A DNA stretch of 64,000 bases from assembly GCA_027924645.1 (NCBI GenBank), contig BSBN01000494.1:320001-384000 (forward strand). The letters run 5' to 3'. Positions 12,075 through 24,173 of the stretch are shown piece after piece; position 1 is the stretch's first letter, and each line of letters opens with the position of its first letter. The DNA is from Cunninghamia lanceolata (taxonomy: Eukaryota > Streptophyta > Pinopsida > Cupressales > Cupressaceae). The translations under genes and the position numbers were made by a program. The notes beneath the pieces are model-generated. The model did no database searches and was not told where the DNA came from. It saw only the letters and a program-made list of their open reading frames with translations.

Positions 12075-14319
12075 GAGGATTCAATCAAGTAGTCCTTAGG
12101 TTGATATGACCATTATAAGCTTGACATATGGCTACTACCATTTGCATATAATTATACATTTATAAAATGAGTGTTCTAAGATCTTTATAACAACCCTCTC
12201 TGTTTTACTGGGACAACACTATCCTAATATGTGTTCAGTGCTAAAATGTGAATAATGGTATGATGATTAGTAAATACTCTTAGGACCTTGATGACTATCC
12301 TAGAAATCATATGACTAGTTTTTTAATTACTAGATCCCCCCAAATGGAAGCTTTGCTTGTCAAACAGATATATGGTTGTCCATATATTACATGCTAATTC
12401 ATGATTGCATGCTTGTCCATAAGTGTACTATGTCATAGTTGGTCTATTAGCCTTGCTAGGGTTGTCTTTATGTGGGAATGACATGATTGACTTGATGGGG
12501 TTGTCTTCCCTTCTTAATTTAGGATTTCTACTCTCCGATTACCAACACAACCATCTCTTCATTATGATAGTCTCTTCTTTCTCTCTTCTACACTCCCTAC
12601 TTGTAGACTTTGCATTCGTAACACCAGAGTATAAGTATCCTCTAGGAAGACAATAATGCCTTTGATACATGATAGTCAACCTAGGGTTGTCTTTGATATT
12701 TGTATGACAAACACCTAATTAATTCTAGCTACTTGTAGTACCTCTAAGAATCTCCTATAATATCACCAAGTTCATGACTAGTTTATACATTTCCACCGGT
12801 GGACACGTTTCAATGCCTAAAACCTTAATCTATGCCTGCACATGTGTGAACAACATTTAGAGATGTATGTTATTCATTCTACCTGACTAGAGCACATATT
12901 TCATAAGGTTTTCTGGGAAAAATACAAAGAGATAATGGACTAGTCCATTGTTGTATTGACTATGATAGCCATGATTATAGGTCAAAATACATTATATTTA
13001 CATAATTTCATGTTATTTACATGGTGATTAACCTATTTGTGTGATTAACCCTAGTGTCCATGATAGATCAATGATAGCTCAATGATAGATCAAATAGATA
13101 ACGGTGAATAAGGGATAGATCAATGATAGCTCAAATAGATAAGGGGAGGTAGCATGATGTCTCCCAATATGGAAATAGGATCAAAGAATGATATAACCAA
13201 TAAGGATCAATACTAAACTCTCAAAATAAGATAAAAAAGTGTTGGATGATAACATGTATACTCTATAAAGTACATAATAAAAGATGAGATTATAACACAA
13301 GATATAATAATATGAGATCATGATATTTAACATATACCAATGCAATATCATAAGGCATGGTATATAAGATATAAAAATGTAGGATCAATGATGTAAATTC
13401 TCTAAAATAGAAAAATATGTCAATATTTGATCGTAAATGCTCATAATAGCTAGGTAGAAAATTTTGATTTTATCCCAATTCCACCATTCAAATCCTCTAA
13501 AACTTGGTGGACACCATATGCAAGTATATACAGAGCTACAAGAAAGATTTCATAGGTTGCTCACACGTGCAAGTTCCAGTTTGAGAAAGCCCTACTCTTT
13601 TTGGCCTAAAAAGACCCTATTTTAGTGTATTTTTGAGATCTCTTGTGTTGGGTGAGTGATATCTGCAAGGGGAGTGTTTAGAAATATTAGATATGTCCAC
13701 TTACACCTTCCTGATCAATATTAGGGCCTGATCAATCCATTTGGTCTATACTGTTACAAAACAATCCCTAAAATAGGCCTAATTTGACTGTAACAATCCA
13801 AGTTTTATCTATTCCGTACAAAACAAGCTTACCTAAATTTTACATATGTTTAATAAGGGACAAAAGGGTATCCAAATCAATCTTAGATCTCAATTATCAA
13901 GTGTATTAAGGTAGTTATTACATAAAAGCTCTCTGAGAAGGGATACAAGCTCCTAGACCACTTACAAAGAAAGTACATGTTATACTGATCACAGAGATCT
14001 GCCCATGCATGGATATGGTTGGTATAGTGAATTTAAGCATGTATGAGTGTTTTCAAACCATGGTGAATTTCTATAAGTCTTCCAATCAAGATTTGGTTTT
14101 GTTATAGACCTAGAGTGAAGCTAGTGGGAGATTGAATTGCTCAGTTCATTGCATGAACATATCAAGTTGAGATCATATATTCTATTGCATGATTCTAGAC
14201 AAGATATATGTCATATTAAAGGACCATGAAGGTTAGAATTCATGTGAATAATGAAGGCATGATATGTTGTAAGTAAGTGTTCAAGGTAAAGAGCCAAATT
14301 GATGTGAGTATATGGTTGA
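12075..14319. other. Gene-free AT-rich stretch
   Basis: No convincing coding region, RNA gene or transposon end is visible. The sequence is AT-rich, with phrases similar to those at 3000-5000. Around 13500-14300 it reads like non-coding flank leading into the PPR fragments. Confidence 0.4.
13068..13145. repeat. Short tandem repeats of ATGATAGnTCAA
   Basis: The phrase ATGATAGATCA / ATGATAGCTCAA followed by AATAGATAA(C/G)GG is repeated about five times, with small variants, over roughly 80 bases. It is a local microsatellite-like expansion. Confidence 0.7.
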
Positions 14320-15165
14320 GCTAGGATGGCATCAAAAGCATAAAGGATATAGCAATTTTGTCAAAAGTTGTAGTTGCAACTACCCTGCGAGACATGTATG
14401 CAAAGTGTGGCAGCAGAGACAAGGCACGTGGACTGTTTGATACAACACCACAAAGAGATGTCCTCTCATGGGATGCAATGATTGCAAGATATGCAAAAAA
14501 TGGATTTGTTGAAAAGATTTTAGAAACTTTCAAGTAAATGCAATTGGCACGTGTAAAGCCAAATTTCACAATCTTTTCCAAGGTCCTCCCTATCTATACA
14601 CCAAAATAGGATGTTTGGAACAGCGTATGGATAGTCATCAAAGCATAAAGGATATAGGAAATTGTCACATGTTGTAATTGCAGCTGCCCTTACATACATG
14701 TATGCAAAGTGTGGAAGCATAGACAAGGCACGTGAACTATTTGGCATGATTCCCCAAAGAAATGTCGCCTCATGGAATGCAATGATTGCAAGATATGAAC
14801 AAAATGGATTTTTTGATAAGGCTTTAGAAATTTTTAAGCAAATGCAATTGGCAGGTGGAAAGCTAAATTCCAAAACCTTCGAAATGGTATCTTTGGAAGA
14901 CAGTATAGACATCCATCAAAGCATAAAGGATATAGCAATTTTGTCAAAAGTTGTAGTTACAACTACCTTGCGAAACATGTATACAAAGTGTGGAAGCATA
15001 GACAAGGCACGTGGACTGTTTGATACAACACCACAAAGAGATGTCCTCTCATGGGATGTAATTGCAAGATATGCAAAAAATGGATTTGTTGAAAAGACTT
15101 TAGAAACTTTCAAGTAAATGCAATTGGCACGTGTAAAGCCAAATTCCACAACCTTTGTCAGATAT
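14320..15165 (+). pseudogene. PPR-protein fragment in three tandem copies
   Basis: Three units of about 280-305 bp begin near 14335, 14640 and 14918. Each encodes part of a pentatricopeptide-repeat protein of the plant-combinatorial type: a YAKCGSIDKARxLF motif followed by QRxVxSWxAMIARYxxNGF and ExFKQMQLA. Such proteins bind organellar RNA in chloroplasts or mitochondria. Units 1 and 3 are nearly the same; unit 3 lacks a few bases of the WDAMIARY stretch. Both carry a stop directly after the ETFK segment (TAA before ATGCAATTGGCA), and unit 2 is more diverged. No start, transit peptide or C-terminal E/DYW domain is present, so this is a duplicated gene fragment and not a working gene. Confidence 0.85.
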
Positions 15166-16154
15166 AAAGTTTAAATAAAAATATAATTATATACTTGAAT
15201 AAATAAAAATATAATAATCTATATATACAAATATATTTAAAATGTCTATACTAATCATTAATCTATCTAAACTATTATTTGATTGTATTTATTTTGTTAG
15301 CCTAAATTAACCTTTAAGTATAGTATATTTTCCTTAGAGTAAAACTATATTCATGCATATGGGAAACATATTTTAAGCAATGGGAAAAAAGTTGGGTTTT
15401 TAATTGTTTTACCCTTGTTTTAGTGTTTGGTGCATTGTAGTTAGGTAAAGTAAAATTTTACATATGAATTAGGTGACTTAAACTTTTGTTCACATTATAG
15501 AGGGATTTATTGTGAGAATCTTGAAGATAGATTTCAATGAGTTATATATACTTATATAACAAATAAAATATATAGTCAAAAGTACATTTAATGTGTATTT
15601 AAGATTTGTAATTTGTATGCAAAAAAGAAATAATAATACTTAGTTATGAGAACCATGATAAATCATAATAAATGCACCTACAATTAATATGTTGGTAGTA
15701 TTCGAAGCTAGTATATATACTTAACAATTTTCTCCTCCATGAAATTGACATTTTTGTGGATGCATTTTTTGTTTAGGTTATGGCAAATCCTCTACAACCA
15801 ATTCAGATAAATGAAATTTCAGGTAGTTGTCCTGAAGTCACTATAACAAGCCCATTAGTTACAATGAATGCCCCAACACCATCAACTGGCTCAAACACAT
15901 CTGTCAATTAGAATGGCTTTTATGAAACTGAAATCTAAAATTTTGCAAGGTGTTTTACACTTAGTTGTAATCAAATTGTTCAAAAATTAAAGACAACTAG
16001 CATACATGTACACACTGCACAAGAGTCTGATGTCATAGCAATGCAGGAAACCAAAAATGAATTCCATGCAACATGTGAGAAATTAGCTAGTTTTTGCACT
16101 TTCTTGAGAGAAACCTACTATGATGGATATTTCATGACTACATGACCTATATGC

Positions 16155-16610
16155 AGTATGATAGTAATATTGTTGTGCCCTATATAATCTTCCAATAGTT
16201 GAATATGTACTACCCCTTTTACATAAATCATGTATTTCAATACTATATAATATATACGTAATATTGTAGTACTATTGTGCCCTATGTAGTTTATCAATAG
16301 TTGAAGTTGTACTACCTCTTTTACATAAATAAAATGTTGGAAGTTGTTTTAGTATTTTTTGCACTATTCTCTTCTCTCACATCAACAAATAATAATTTAT
16401 CCTACGTGTTTAGCCCCTACACATAAATAAAATGTTTTAAGTTCTTAATATACTTTTAATGTTTTCTTGCACTTATCTATCATAACTTATGTGCTTATTA
16501 TTTTACATGTATATGATGTACATTGGAAAAATCAAAGACTTATGTTATGTAATATGCAATGTACAAATAGTTGAACTTTTGATAGCCCTTTTACATAAAT
16601 AAAATGTTTC
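16155..16610. repeat. Diverged ~100-bp tandem repeats
   Basis: Phrases TTGTGCCCTAT...CAATAGTTGAA...GTACTACC and CTTTTACATAAATAAAATGTT recur near 16160-16230, 16265-16335, 16410-16435 and 16560-16610. The units are diverged and partly deleted. There is no coding potential. Confidence 0.6.
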
Positions 16611-17047
16611 ACTTCATCATTTTTGTGCTTGGTTTTAATTAAACAATCTTTAGCCCTTTTTATTTTTATAAAATATTCATATTTTATATACTTAACTTTT
16701 ATCCCTTTTTTTATGCTACTTTTCAAAAATCCTTATAAAATTATATGCTAAATTCTTTGACTTAGTTTCAAATATGCACTTAGAAGATACATTAAAAAGA
16801 TCTCTATAGGACTATATAATTTAATGTTTTTTTGTTCAATACTCTATACACTATTTTCCCCCAATAGTATGTAGTCCCATGTAAGCTATTTCTCTAATTT
16901 ACAAGGCCCTTCTTTATTCTATATTGGAAAGTCCACAGAAAAATTAACAATGACTATTAAAATCTTGACCCCATTTTTTCTTTGACTAATGTATCTCATT
17001 ACCTTCTTCTTTTTTACTTGTTTGTAGAGTTAACTTTCATATTAACT

Positions 17048-17178
17048 CTTACGAGATGCTTTGGATAAACAAAAATTGTAGCATTTTTGTAGTCAAGACT
17101 ACCCCCTACTAGATGTTTGTAACCATATTAAGATTAGGTCTTACGAGATGCTTTGGATAAACAAAAATTGTAGCATTT
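17048..17178. repeat. Exact 39-bp direct repeat, 92 bp apart
   Basis: The 39 bases beginning CTTACGAGATGCTTTGG occur without change at 17048-17086 and 17140-17178. The 53-bp spacer is different. The identity suggests a recent local duplication. Confidence 0.85.
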
Positions 17179-17619
17179 ATAGGCCTACTTAACTATCAAG
17201 TCCAAATTTCATGGAATTGAATGTTTGTTCTACTATGCTCTACTTCTCACTACCTTCTTAACTTTTTCTTAATCTATAGGATCAAATTTATTTCAACCAG
17301 ATATTTCCTTGTGAGCACTCCAAAGAAGTTGTTAGCTCTAGGTATGTTCTTGTAGCTTGAGTTTGTTTCAAAAAATAGTCTCCTTTACCATTACAAGTTA
17401 CTTATTTTCAATTCTCAAGGATAACTGTAATTCTACAAGTTTATTTTATGCTACATATATTTAAGGACTATTGTAAGTATAAAAAACACAAGGCTACCAA
17501 GTTATGGTTGCAAAATATTTAGTAATTTTGTTGGAATTTTTTCTAAATAGTATTTTCATTCTATAGAAAAATGCATACTAGCTTCTATTTCATGTTTTTA
17601 CATAATCAGAACATTCATG

Positions 17620-17630
17620 ATTCAAATTAT
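17620..17630 (+). other. Left target site duplication of the LINE
   Basis: ATTCAAATTAT here matches ATTCAAATAAT at 20738-20748 with one mismatch. The copies bracket the LINE and its A-rich 3' end, as expected for target-primed reverse transcription. Confidence 0.55.
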
Positions 17631-17641
17631 TTCCTTTAATT

Positions 17642-19357
17642 GCATGGGATAAAGTGTGTATCCCAAAACCATTTGGAGGGGTAGGTATCAATGATATAGC
17701 TGATCAGAATAAAGTTTTAGGGGCTAAGCTATCTTGGAAAATGTACAATAATCCAAATACTAAATGGTGTAAATTGATACAATTTAAATATTTAGACTCT
17801 TTAAGTTCTGATAGAATCTTCACAGTACCAAATCCCCCTAAAGGTTCTTCTATGTGGAATTTCTTAGTCTTCTGCAAAGAGGTTATTCTTCCTCATTTGT
17901 CTTGGAAAATAAATGATGGGTCAAAGGATTTCTTTTGGGAAGATTCATGGAATGGTTTCTCTCCTCTTTCTCAAATTCGGGGTCTAGATAAGGCTAAGGA
18001 AGTTCTTTCATCAGTTTGGGGTAAGAAAGTAAAAGATTATTTTTGTGTAAGTGAGGAGGGTCCTATTTTGTCTGTTGTTTGGAAGGATTTTTCACAGTGT
18101 TCTTTTCCTCGGGATCAGAAGGATTTTCTTCTAGCTCATTTATAGAAGAGAAGAATTTGTTTTACTAATAAGGGAGATGAGCTTATCTGGAAATTTTCTA
18201 AATCAGGGTCTTATAATGTTAGAGATGGGTATAGATCTTTATCTATTGCTAAGGTTGAATTGTTGTCTGATTGGCCCTCTATATTTTGTTGGAATATAGC
18301 ATGTCTCGCTAAGGCCGGGGCTTTCACTTGGTTAGCTCTCAAGAAGAAGATCCTTACTAGTGTTAGATTGAAGATGTTGGGTGTTTCAGAATCTTTTAAT
18401 TATGTGTTCTGTGGCAGTGTAGAAGAGGATCTTGATCATCTATTTGTTCTTTGCCCCTTTGCCTCAGCTTGTTGGTCTTGGCTCTGTTCTAAATTAAGTT
18501 GGTTTGGTCCACTGCCTAACACTCTTGTTGAGCTTTGTAGAATTTGGCCCATTCTATTCAAGGGCTCTATGTTCTCTTCAATCTGGGTTATTTCCCCTTC
18601 TATTGTGGTTTGGAGTCTTTGGTTGGAAAGGAACAGAAGAATTTTCAGAAAAGTTAGTCAAGGGTTAGATGATATCTTGTTGGTTATTGAGAAATCTATT
18701 TTTGAGTTGGTTAGGAATTTTCTTCTTAAAAAGGGTTTGTCAAACTTGTTGTTCTCTACTTGGGATGATAAACTTTTAAAGGAATGGAAGTTTTTGAAGC
18801 CAGTTTTAGATTTAGGGTTGCCTATTGTTAAGGTTGACAGAAGTGTTATTAAGTGGCGTCCTCCAGTTGCACATGTTGTTAAACTTAATTTTGATGGGGC
18901 TTCTAGGGGTAACCCAAGCCCTTTCTCTTTGGGAGTTGTTTTGAGAAACAGTAGTGGGGAAGTTATTCAGGCCTTTGCCTCTAGAGTTTCTAAAATGACT
19001 AATAGTTAGGCAGAGATATTGGCTCTAGTTGAGGGCCTTAAGTTGGCAATTAATCTCCAAATTCCCAAGTTGCATATTGAAGGGGATTCGTTGGTGGTCA
19101 TTAATGCTCTTAAAAGGTAATTTGAATTGAGTTGGCATCTTCATTATTTTCTCCAAGAAGCTTGGGGTTTATTGAATGCTTTCGAGTCCTTTTATAATTC
19201 TCATTGTTACCGAGAGGGTAACTATTTAGCTGACGCTCTAGCTAATTTAGCTTTTGATGTAGAAGGGCCTATTTTGGTGGCGGGATCAGATATTGTCAAT
19301 TCTTTTCCCAAAATTTTTGATATCGTGGCACTGGATCGTAAAGGCTGCATGGCTTAA
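17642..19357 (+). pseudogene. LINE ORF2 C-terminus: RT thumb, zf-RVT, RNase H
   Basis: A single plus frame runs from 17642 to 19357 and is broken by three stops (TAG 18143, TAG 19007, TAA 19118). The N-terminal part matches the segment after LINE reverse transcriptase (KPFGGVGIND...LGAKLSWKM). The middle has the zf-RVT type pattern (AGAFTWLALKKKILT...C...EEDLDHLFVLCPFA..CW). The C-terminal part is a plant non-LTR RNase H: LNFDGASRGNPS, then AEILALVEGL, HIEGDSLVVI and REGNYLADALAN carry the expected D-E-D-D residues. The protein would nick target DNA, copy RNA into the chromosome and remove template RNA. The catalytic RT core and endonuclease lie in the lost 5' part. Confidence 0.85.
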
Positions 19358-19426
19358 TCGTCACCATTCTTTATGCTTTCATTTATTTTTTTGCAGGCTC
19401 CACATGGGTTATCTATTGTGAAGCAT

Positions 19427-20272
19427 GTTTATTTATGGGCATAATCTCTCATCTCAGATCATATATGTACTTTCTCTTTTGTTCGTTGAGGATCTCTGCA
19501 AATGTGGTCATCAATGCATACGGCTCATTAAGTTTGCAATCATTATTTGGTGTGTTTCTTCTTTTTATTCCCTCGGATTGTGGCTTCTATTTGCATTTGT
19601 GCTCTGTTAGAAATGGAGATTTAGTTGAACAAGTGGTTATTTTTCCCAATTCAAAAATGGGAGAAGGATTTTTTTGGGGATGTTGATTCAAATGGTTTGG
19701 CTTTTATATTTTCTATTGATAATGTTGATGTTGAGGAAGTCATTCGAGTTGTAGTTGGAAGGGAAATTTTGGAAGGAAGAGTGTGGTCATTATATCCTTC
19801 TCAAATTTTCTTTGTGTTTGCCTCTAATCTTATGGATATGTCTCAAGATCCTAATCTAGTAAGGCTCCTAATCAACAAATTTGTTCATCGTTTTCTATTT
19901 TCTGAGGAATCTTTGGATTTGGCCTTCCAAAACTATGATATGTTTAAGTCTGCAGCTTTGATTGGAGGTTTATTCTTAAAATGTCAAGTCATGCATACCT
20001 ATGTTTTTAATTGTGTGTTCAATGCTCTGAGGGTGGCCATTAATCATGAGTGTGAGGATATTCTACACTTCACTCTTCATGCCCATAGTAATGATATTGG
20101 AGAGGTGTTGGGTAATCTTGTGGATGCCAAGTTTCAAGCAATGTTGCTTCTTTCTCAGTTTCATCCGCATGTTTTGCCCCCTCCCGATTCTCTAATAGAA
20201 GATGGTGATGGTGCTAGCAATGGTGGTGTGAATTATCTGCTTCAAGATCTGAATGATACTATGGATGCTTAA
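19427..20272 (+). pseudogene. Unidentified reading frame (ORF3-like) between LINE RNase H and tail
   Basis: Two overlapping plus frames, 19435-19686 and 19625-20272, read as one protein of roughly 280 residues if a shift at the T7-G4 run (19669-19679) is allowed. It has regular hydrophobic/charged patterning, a hydrophobic N-terminal part, and a C-terminal half with phrases FHRFLFSEESLD-like, LFLKCQVMHTYVF and HAHSNDIGEVLGNLVDAKF, ending in an acidic Gly/Asn-rich tail. I recognise no domain. Plant L1 LINEs normally have only ORF1 and ORF2, so this is either a captured host fragment or a lineage-specific extra frame. It lies inside the TSD-bounded unit. Confidence 0.5.
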
Positions 20273-20737
20273 TATTTTGGTCAGGTTTGCTCTTCCTTCC
20301 TTCGTGTTTTGATGGGTCTTCTTTTTGCTGTGAATCTATGCACTGGTATACTGGGTCTCTTGCCTTGGATTAGGAGGCTTTGTTTAAGGAATGTTTGTTG
20401 TTTTGTTTTAGTTCCAATTCAAAAGGTTTGATGTTAAATTTTATTCACAGGGTGATTTTTCCCCTGCTTCTTGTAACCTTCTGTTCCTTTAAGACTCGAT
20501 GTTAGCTTCAGTTTATTATAGTTTTGTCACTTTATGATCAAAATGTGACTATTGCAATTTTTGGTTCCCTTTTCTGGGACACTTTTGTAAGGGATTTGTA
20601 TTTGAGCTATAACCAGAGGTTTTCTTACTAGTTCTTTCCTGCCGATATGCTCTTTGAACTAGGATTTTTGTAAATATTTTATTAAAAAAATAATATATTA
20701 TAGTGGCTTGCCACTTTTGTTTTTAAAAAAATTTGTA

Positions 20738-20748
20738 ATTCAAATAAT
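20738..20748 (+). other. Right target site duplication of the LINE
   Basis: ATTCAAATAAT follows the A-rich LINE tail and matches 17620-17630 with one mismatch. Confidence 0.55.
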
Positions 20749-20889
20749 ATATTTTTACGTGTAGACCATATTTTATAGGAATATCTCATCTCCCTTAAGT
20801 TATGTCTTCCCCTTTGACACTAAATGCAATCATATTGATGAACAGGACCTTAGATGTGCATCCACGTCTCTAAATCTTAAGCATTGCAA

Positions 20890-22740
20890 TGTTTGGACAT
20901 GGCATTGAACCAACAAGTAGATACAAAATAGATCTTTCTAATGGAATCCATCTATAAAAGCTACATTAAAAAAAATATATAATCATAGTATAACTTCAAA
21001 GACAATCTAGAAGGGTTCAATAATTCAACTCACGGGATATAGTTGCCCCACTATTTGTAACTCAAGGTGAGTCATTTTAATCAATGATTGTATTGAAATA
21101 TAACATTCTCATTTATACCGTCTATGATGCATTACTAATACTGACCCTTACTTTAATTACATAGGTGGATTGCAATCTTTGAACTAGAGGTTGTATGCAC
21201 AGACCATGATGTAATTGGTGATCCCACCTTCCTCTTCAAAGAACAAGAGAAACATGTATAAAAAGATGCTAGAATTTCACCTGGACCATCTACAAATCCA
21301 AATCATGATGATTTATCCACACAATCAACTCCTAAGAGATTGATGTTTGGAATACATGCATCTCCACACAGGAAGGAGTTTACCTCAACTATCACTACTA
21401 TTAAAATTTTGACTCAATTTCAAACAAGGTGGATAATCAAAGGTCATGTAACTATGAAGAAACAAATCCACCAATTCAACACAAAGAAAGGACACGGGCA
21501 GGTGTTTAGCTTTGATATTATTAATAGTGAACACACTGAAGTATGTATCACTTGCTTCAATGAAGTTGCAAACCACCATTTTAGAAATATCCAAGTTGGG
21601 GCTATACATACATTATATGGTGGGACCATCAAGTTAGCCAATAAGTTTTACAACAAGTTGAATAGTCAAATGGAAATTTATTTAATGGATGACTCAAGGA
21701 TTAGTCTTTGTGAAGATGATCTCCTAATTCCAAAACATCAATTCTCTTTCACACCCATTAATGAGATTGTGAATAAGAACAATAATTCTTTTGTTCATGT
21801 CATTGGAATTGTTTTATGCGTAGGTCCTAGCTCTACAATAAGAAGAAGATATGTGATAGAGGTTCTTAGAAGGAGCCTAAAGTTGCTATATATGTCTACC
21901 TCCACCATAAATGTGACTTTATGGGGATAAACAACTCAAAAGGAAGGCGCACAACTCTAGGAAATGTGTCATCTACAAAATTCAACTGTGCTTGCAGTTA
22001 AAAATTAATGTGTTACAAATTACAATGGTAAGGTGGTAAGCACATGGTGGTAAGCACATTGGGCAGTACCTAGTTGTTTATAAACCTTGATATCCAAGAA
22101 AAGGAACAACTAAAATCATGGTTTAAAAAATGTGGGAATGATGTTCTCACATTAGCAACAAACAAGGTGGAAGTGCCTCTACTACTTACATGAAAGACAA
22201 TTACCAAGATCTAGGATGAGTCTATAGGCATAACATAAACTCTCCAATGCATTATAAAAGAAATAGTAATATTCATCAAGTCTAATTCATTTTGTTATCC
22301 ATCTTGTCCTATTGAGTTAGAAAGAAAACAATGTAAGAAAAGAGCTATACAAAATAATGATGCAACATGGTATTGCTCAAAGTGTGAAGCTACATTTGAA
22401 GATTGCAATTATAGATATGTACTTCAGATAAACATTCAAGATCACATAGGTACTATATGGGAAGTTTCTTTTGAAGAGGCAGCAACTAAACTCATTGGCA
22501 TGCCTACAAAAGAATTGTATTTGCTACAGTTCAACCAAGAAGCAAAAACAAATAGTGAAGAGGTTATTAAAAATGTACTATTCAAACAATTTCTCTTCAC
22601 CCTTTCAAGTAGAGATGAAATATGCAATAATGCACGATTGAAATCAATGATCTTAGAAGTAGAGAGAATTGATTTCACTAATGAAAGCAACTTTCTGTTA
22701 AACGAAATTAGTGATTTGTGCAATATTAACAAAAGGTAGA
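20890..22740 (+). pseudogene. RPA70 (RPA1)-like single-strand DNA-binding protein gene, broken
   Basis: The order of domains is that of the large subunit of replication protein A. An RPA70N-like part spans ~20900-21270 and is interrupted by an intron at 21067-21164 whose removal joins ...CNSR to WIAIFELEVV. OB-fold A is at ~21345-21690 (TRWIIKGHVT...FSFDII...CFNEVA...GGTIKLANK). OB-fold B starts at ~21730 (FSFTPINEIVNK...VHVIGIV) and is cut by a TAA at 21928. A zinc-containing OB-fold C spans ~22285-22740 (CPIELERKQCKK...WYCSKC...YRYVLQINIQDHIGT...FLLNEISDL). Helitron copies are thought to help bind single-stranded DNA during rolling-circle transposition. Stops and a frameshift between folds B and C make this copy inactive. 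A host RPA1 capture is less likely given the Rep gene next door. Confidence 0.85.
21067..21164 (+). other. Intron in the RPA70-like gene
   Basis: The 98-bp interval starts AAG|GTGAGT and ends TACATAG|GTGG. It sits between the RPA70N pieces QLTGYSCPT and WIAIFELEVV, and its removal keeps the frame. Confidence 0.65.
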
Positions 22741-22987
22741 TGTACATCCAATTCTTACAATTGGAACATCTACAATTGTAATTTTCTATAATACTTCAAT
22801 GGAGATGCATTTTCAATAATATATCCTTTTCATGTAACATATACTTAAAAAAATATCAACATTTCTAATTTTAAACTTTTATGGTTTTTCAATTTACAAT
22901 GTATAGACAATTATATATCTTCTATTATTGTGCATGTTATTTCATTTACACATTATTAACAATGTAGTATGCAATTTTTTTTTCTAG
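22741..22987 (+). other. Spacer between RPA70-like gene and Rep/helicase gene
   Basis: An AT-rich 250-bp gap containing short T- and A-rich runs. It could hold a terminator for the first gene and a promoter for the second, but no specific motif stands out. Confidence 0.35.
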
Positions 22988-24173
22988 ATGATGAACTCAA
23001 ACCTACAAGAATCACATAGACAACCATCCCAAACTAGACCCATAGATGTACAATCTTGTAAGAGAAGTCGCTTGTATTATGCTCGCCATAAAGAAGAAAT
23101 AAGTGTGTGTCATAGGATGCAACACACACAACACCTAGAACATGCATTAGATCAATCAATATCTAGGCACACAAAGCTTCTACAAGTTCCCAAAATCAAC
23201 AAAATTATTTTCCTTCTAAAATAGTGAATTCAAACATAACACATGGAACTAGTAAACAATATCAAACACATCTACCTACACAATTGACACAAAACACAAA
23301 TTCAATTAACAACATGGATAAGAACTGGTCTACTAACTTTATGGATGCATCTACAAAATTTAGAAATTGAATAGATGCACTATCAAACTTACAAACATGT
23401 ACTATATGTAAGGAAAGCTACCTTGGAATGAATGTCTATTCATCAAACAACAATCCTATTTGTAGAAGATGCTTTAGTGAGAAAGGCATACATTGATTCT
23501 TTGCATCTAATAATATAGACCCAAGTGAGCAACCAAATGTGTTGAGAATTCTCACTCAAGTAGAAGAGATGCTCATTGCATGTGCAAATCCAATACTACA
23601 AGTTACGCACACTCATGGCGGACAATACAAATATAGTGGACACACTATTAGCTTCCCACAAGATGTCAAAACGATAACAAAATCTCTTCTGCATAGAATT
23701 CAAGACTTGGATGAACTAATAGTCTAAAGAACCAATACACATGGGAAGAATTATGATTGCTATGTAAGTAGAAGTCATGTTAGAAATGTACTAGAGTACA
23801 AAATTAAAAATGACCCATACTATAAGGATGTTGAAATCAATGCCAATGCATTAGCACTACTACCTGATTCTATTATAGACATTTCTGAAATGCTTCATAG
23901 AATTGAAAGTGAAATTCAAGAACCAACATCAACAAACATTGAAGTGGACAATAATCAAGATGATCTAGAAAATGAAACAGAATATTCAACATCATTTATG
24001 GTAAGATTGCCAACTAAACATCATGAACTACAAATCATTAAAGAAGCATTACAAATAGAAAGTGAAAATGATACCATCATTGATTGGCCCCACATAGGGT
24101 CAACACCCATAAATGAGTACAATACTGAGGGCTTGTTAGACATGGCATTTCTTACTCCATTTCCAAATGGCAA
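22988..24173 (+). pseudogene. Helitron Rep/helicase protein, N-terminal part
   Basis: The pieces match the N-terminal region of plant Helitron helicase-like proteins. A basic, Arg-rich start at 22988 leads to a Cys4 zinc-finger-like region (CTIC near 23398 then ICRRC), then EEMLIACANPILQVTHTHGGQYKYSGH-like text, ISFPQDVKTI, and at ~24110 EYNTEGLLDMAFLTPFPNGN just before the copia insertion. Stops occur after KIIFLLK (~23222), near 23499 and after DELIV (~23727). The coding sequence is cut at 24173 by the copia LTR and resumes at 29168. Confidence 0.85.
24169..24173 (-). other. Target site duplication (left) of copia element 1
   Basis: GGCAA here corresponds to GGTAA at 29168-29172 with one change, flanking an element that starts TGTGTTAGG and ends GAACA. 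The Helitron reading continues across the two copies. Confidence 0.7.

Larger units (their letters stand above)
15166..17619. other. AT-rich stretch, possible 5' part of the Helitron
   Basis: No domain is recognisable. A possible short coding piece begins at ATG 15780 (product starting MANPLQPIQINEISG) with an in-frame TAG at ~15907 and further coding-like text to ~16140. An exon-like piece with donor GTATGT lies at ~17280-17345. These may be upstream exons of the RPA-like gene or Helitron 5' sequence, since the LINE at 17631 separates them from it. Nothing firmer can be said. Confidence 0.3.
17631..20737 (+). mobile_element. 5'-truncated L1-type LINE with TSD
   Basis: The element begins inside the reverse-transcriptase thumb region (AWDKVCIPKPFGGVGI at ~17642), runs through the zinc-ribbon and RNase H regions, then an unexplained frame, and ends with an A/T-rich tail (TAAATATTTTATTAAAAAAA ... 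TTTTTAAAAAAATTTG). The near-matching 11-bp flanks at 17620 and 20738 support a single 5'-truncated insertion of about 3.1 kb. It lies just upstream of the RPA70-like exons, so it probably landed in the 5' part of the Helitron. Confidence 0.75.

Noticed and set aside
12423..12656. 77-codon hydrophobic frame
   Set aside because: Leu-rich composition follows from T-rich sequence; no homology is recognised and no upstream or downstream exon fits.
21385..21641. Minus-strand frames of 65-74 codons
   Set aside because: They are shadows of the RPA70 OB-fold A coding sequence.
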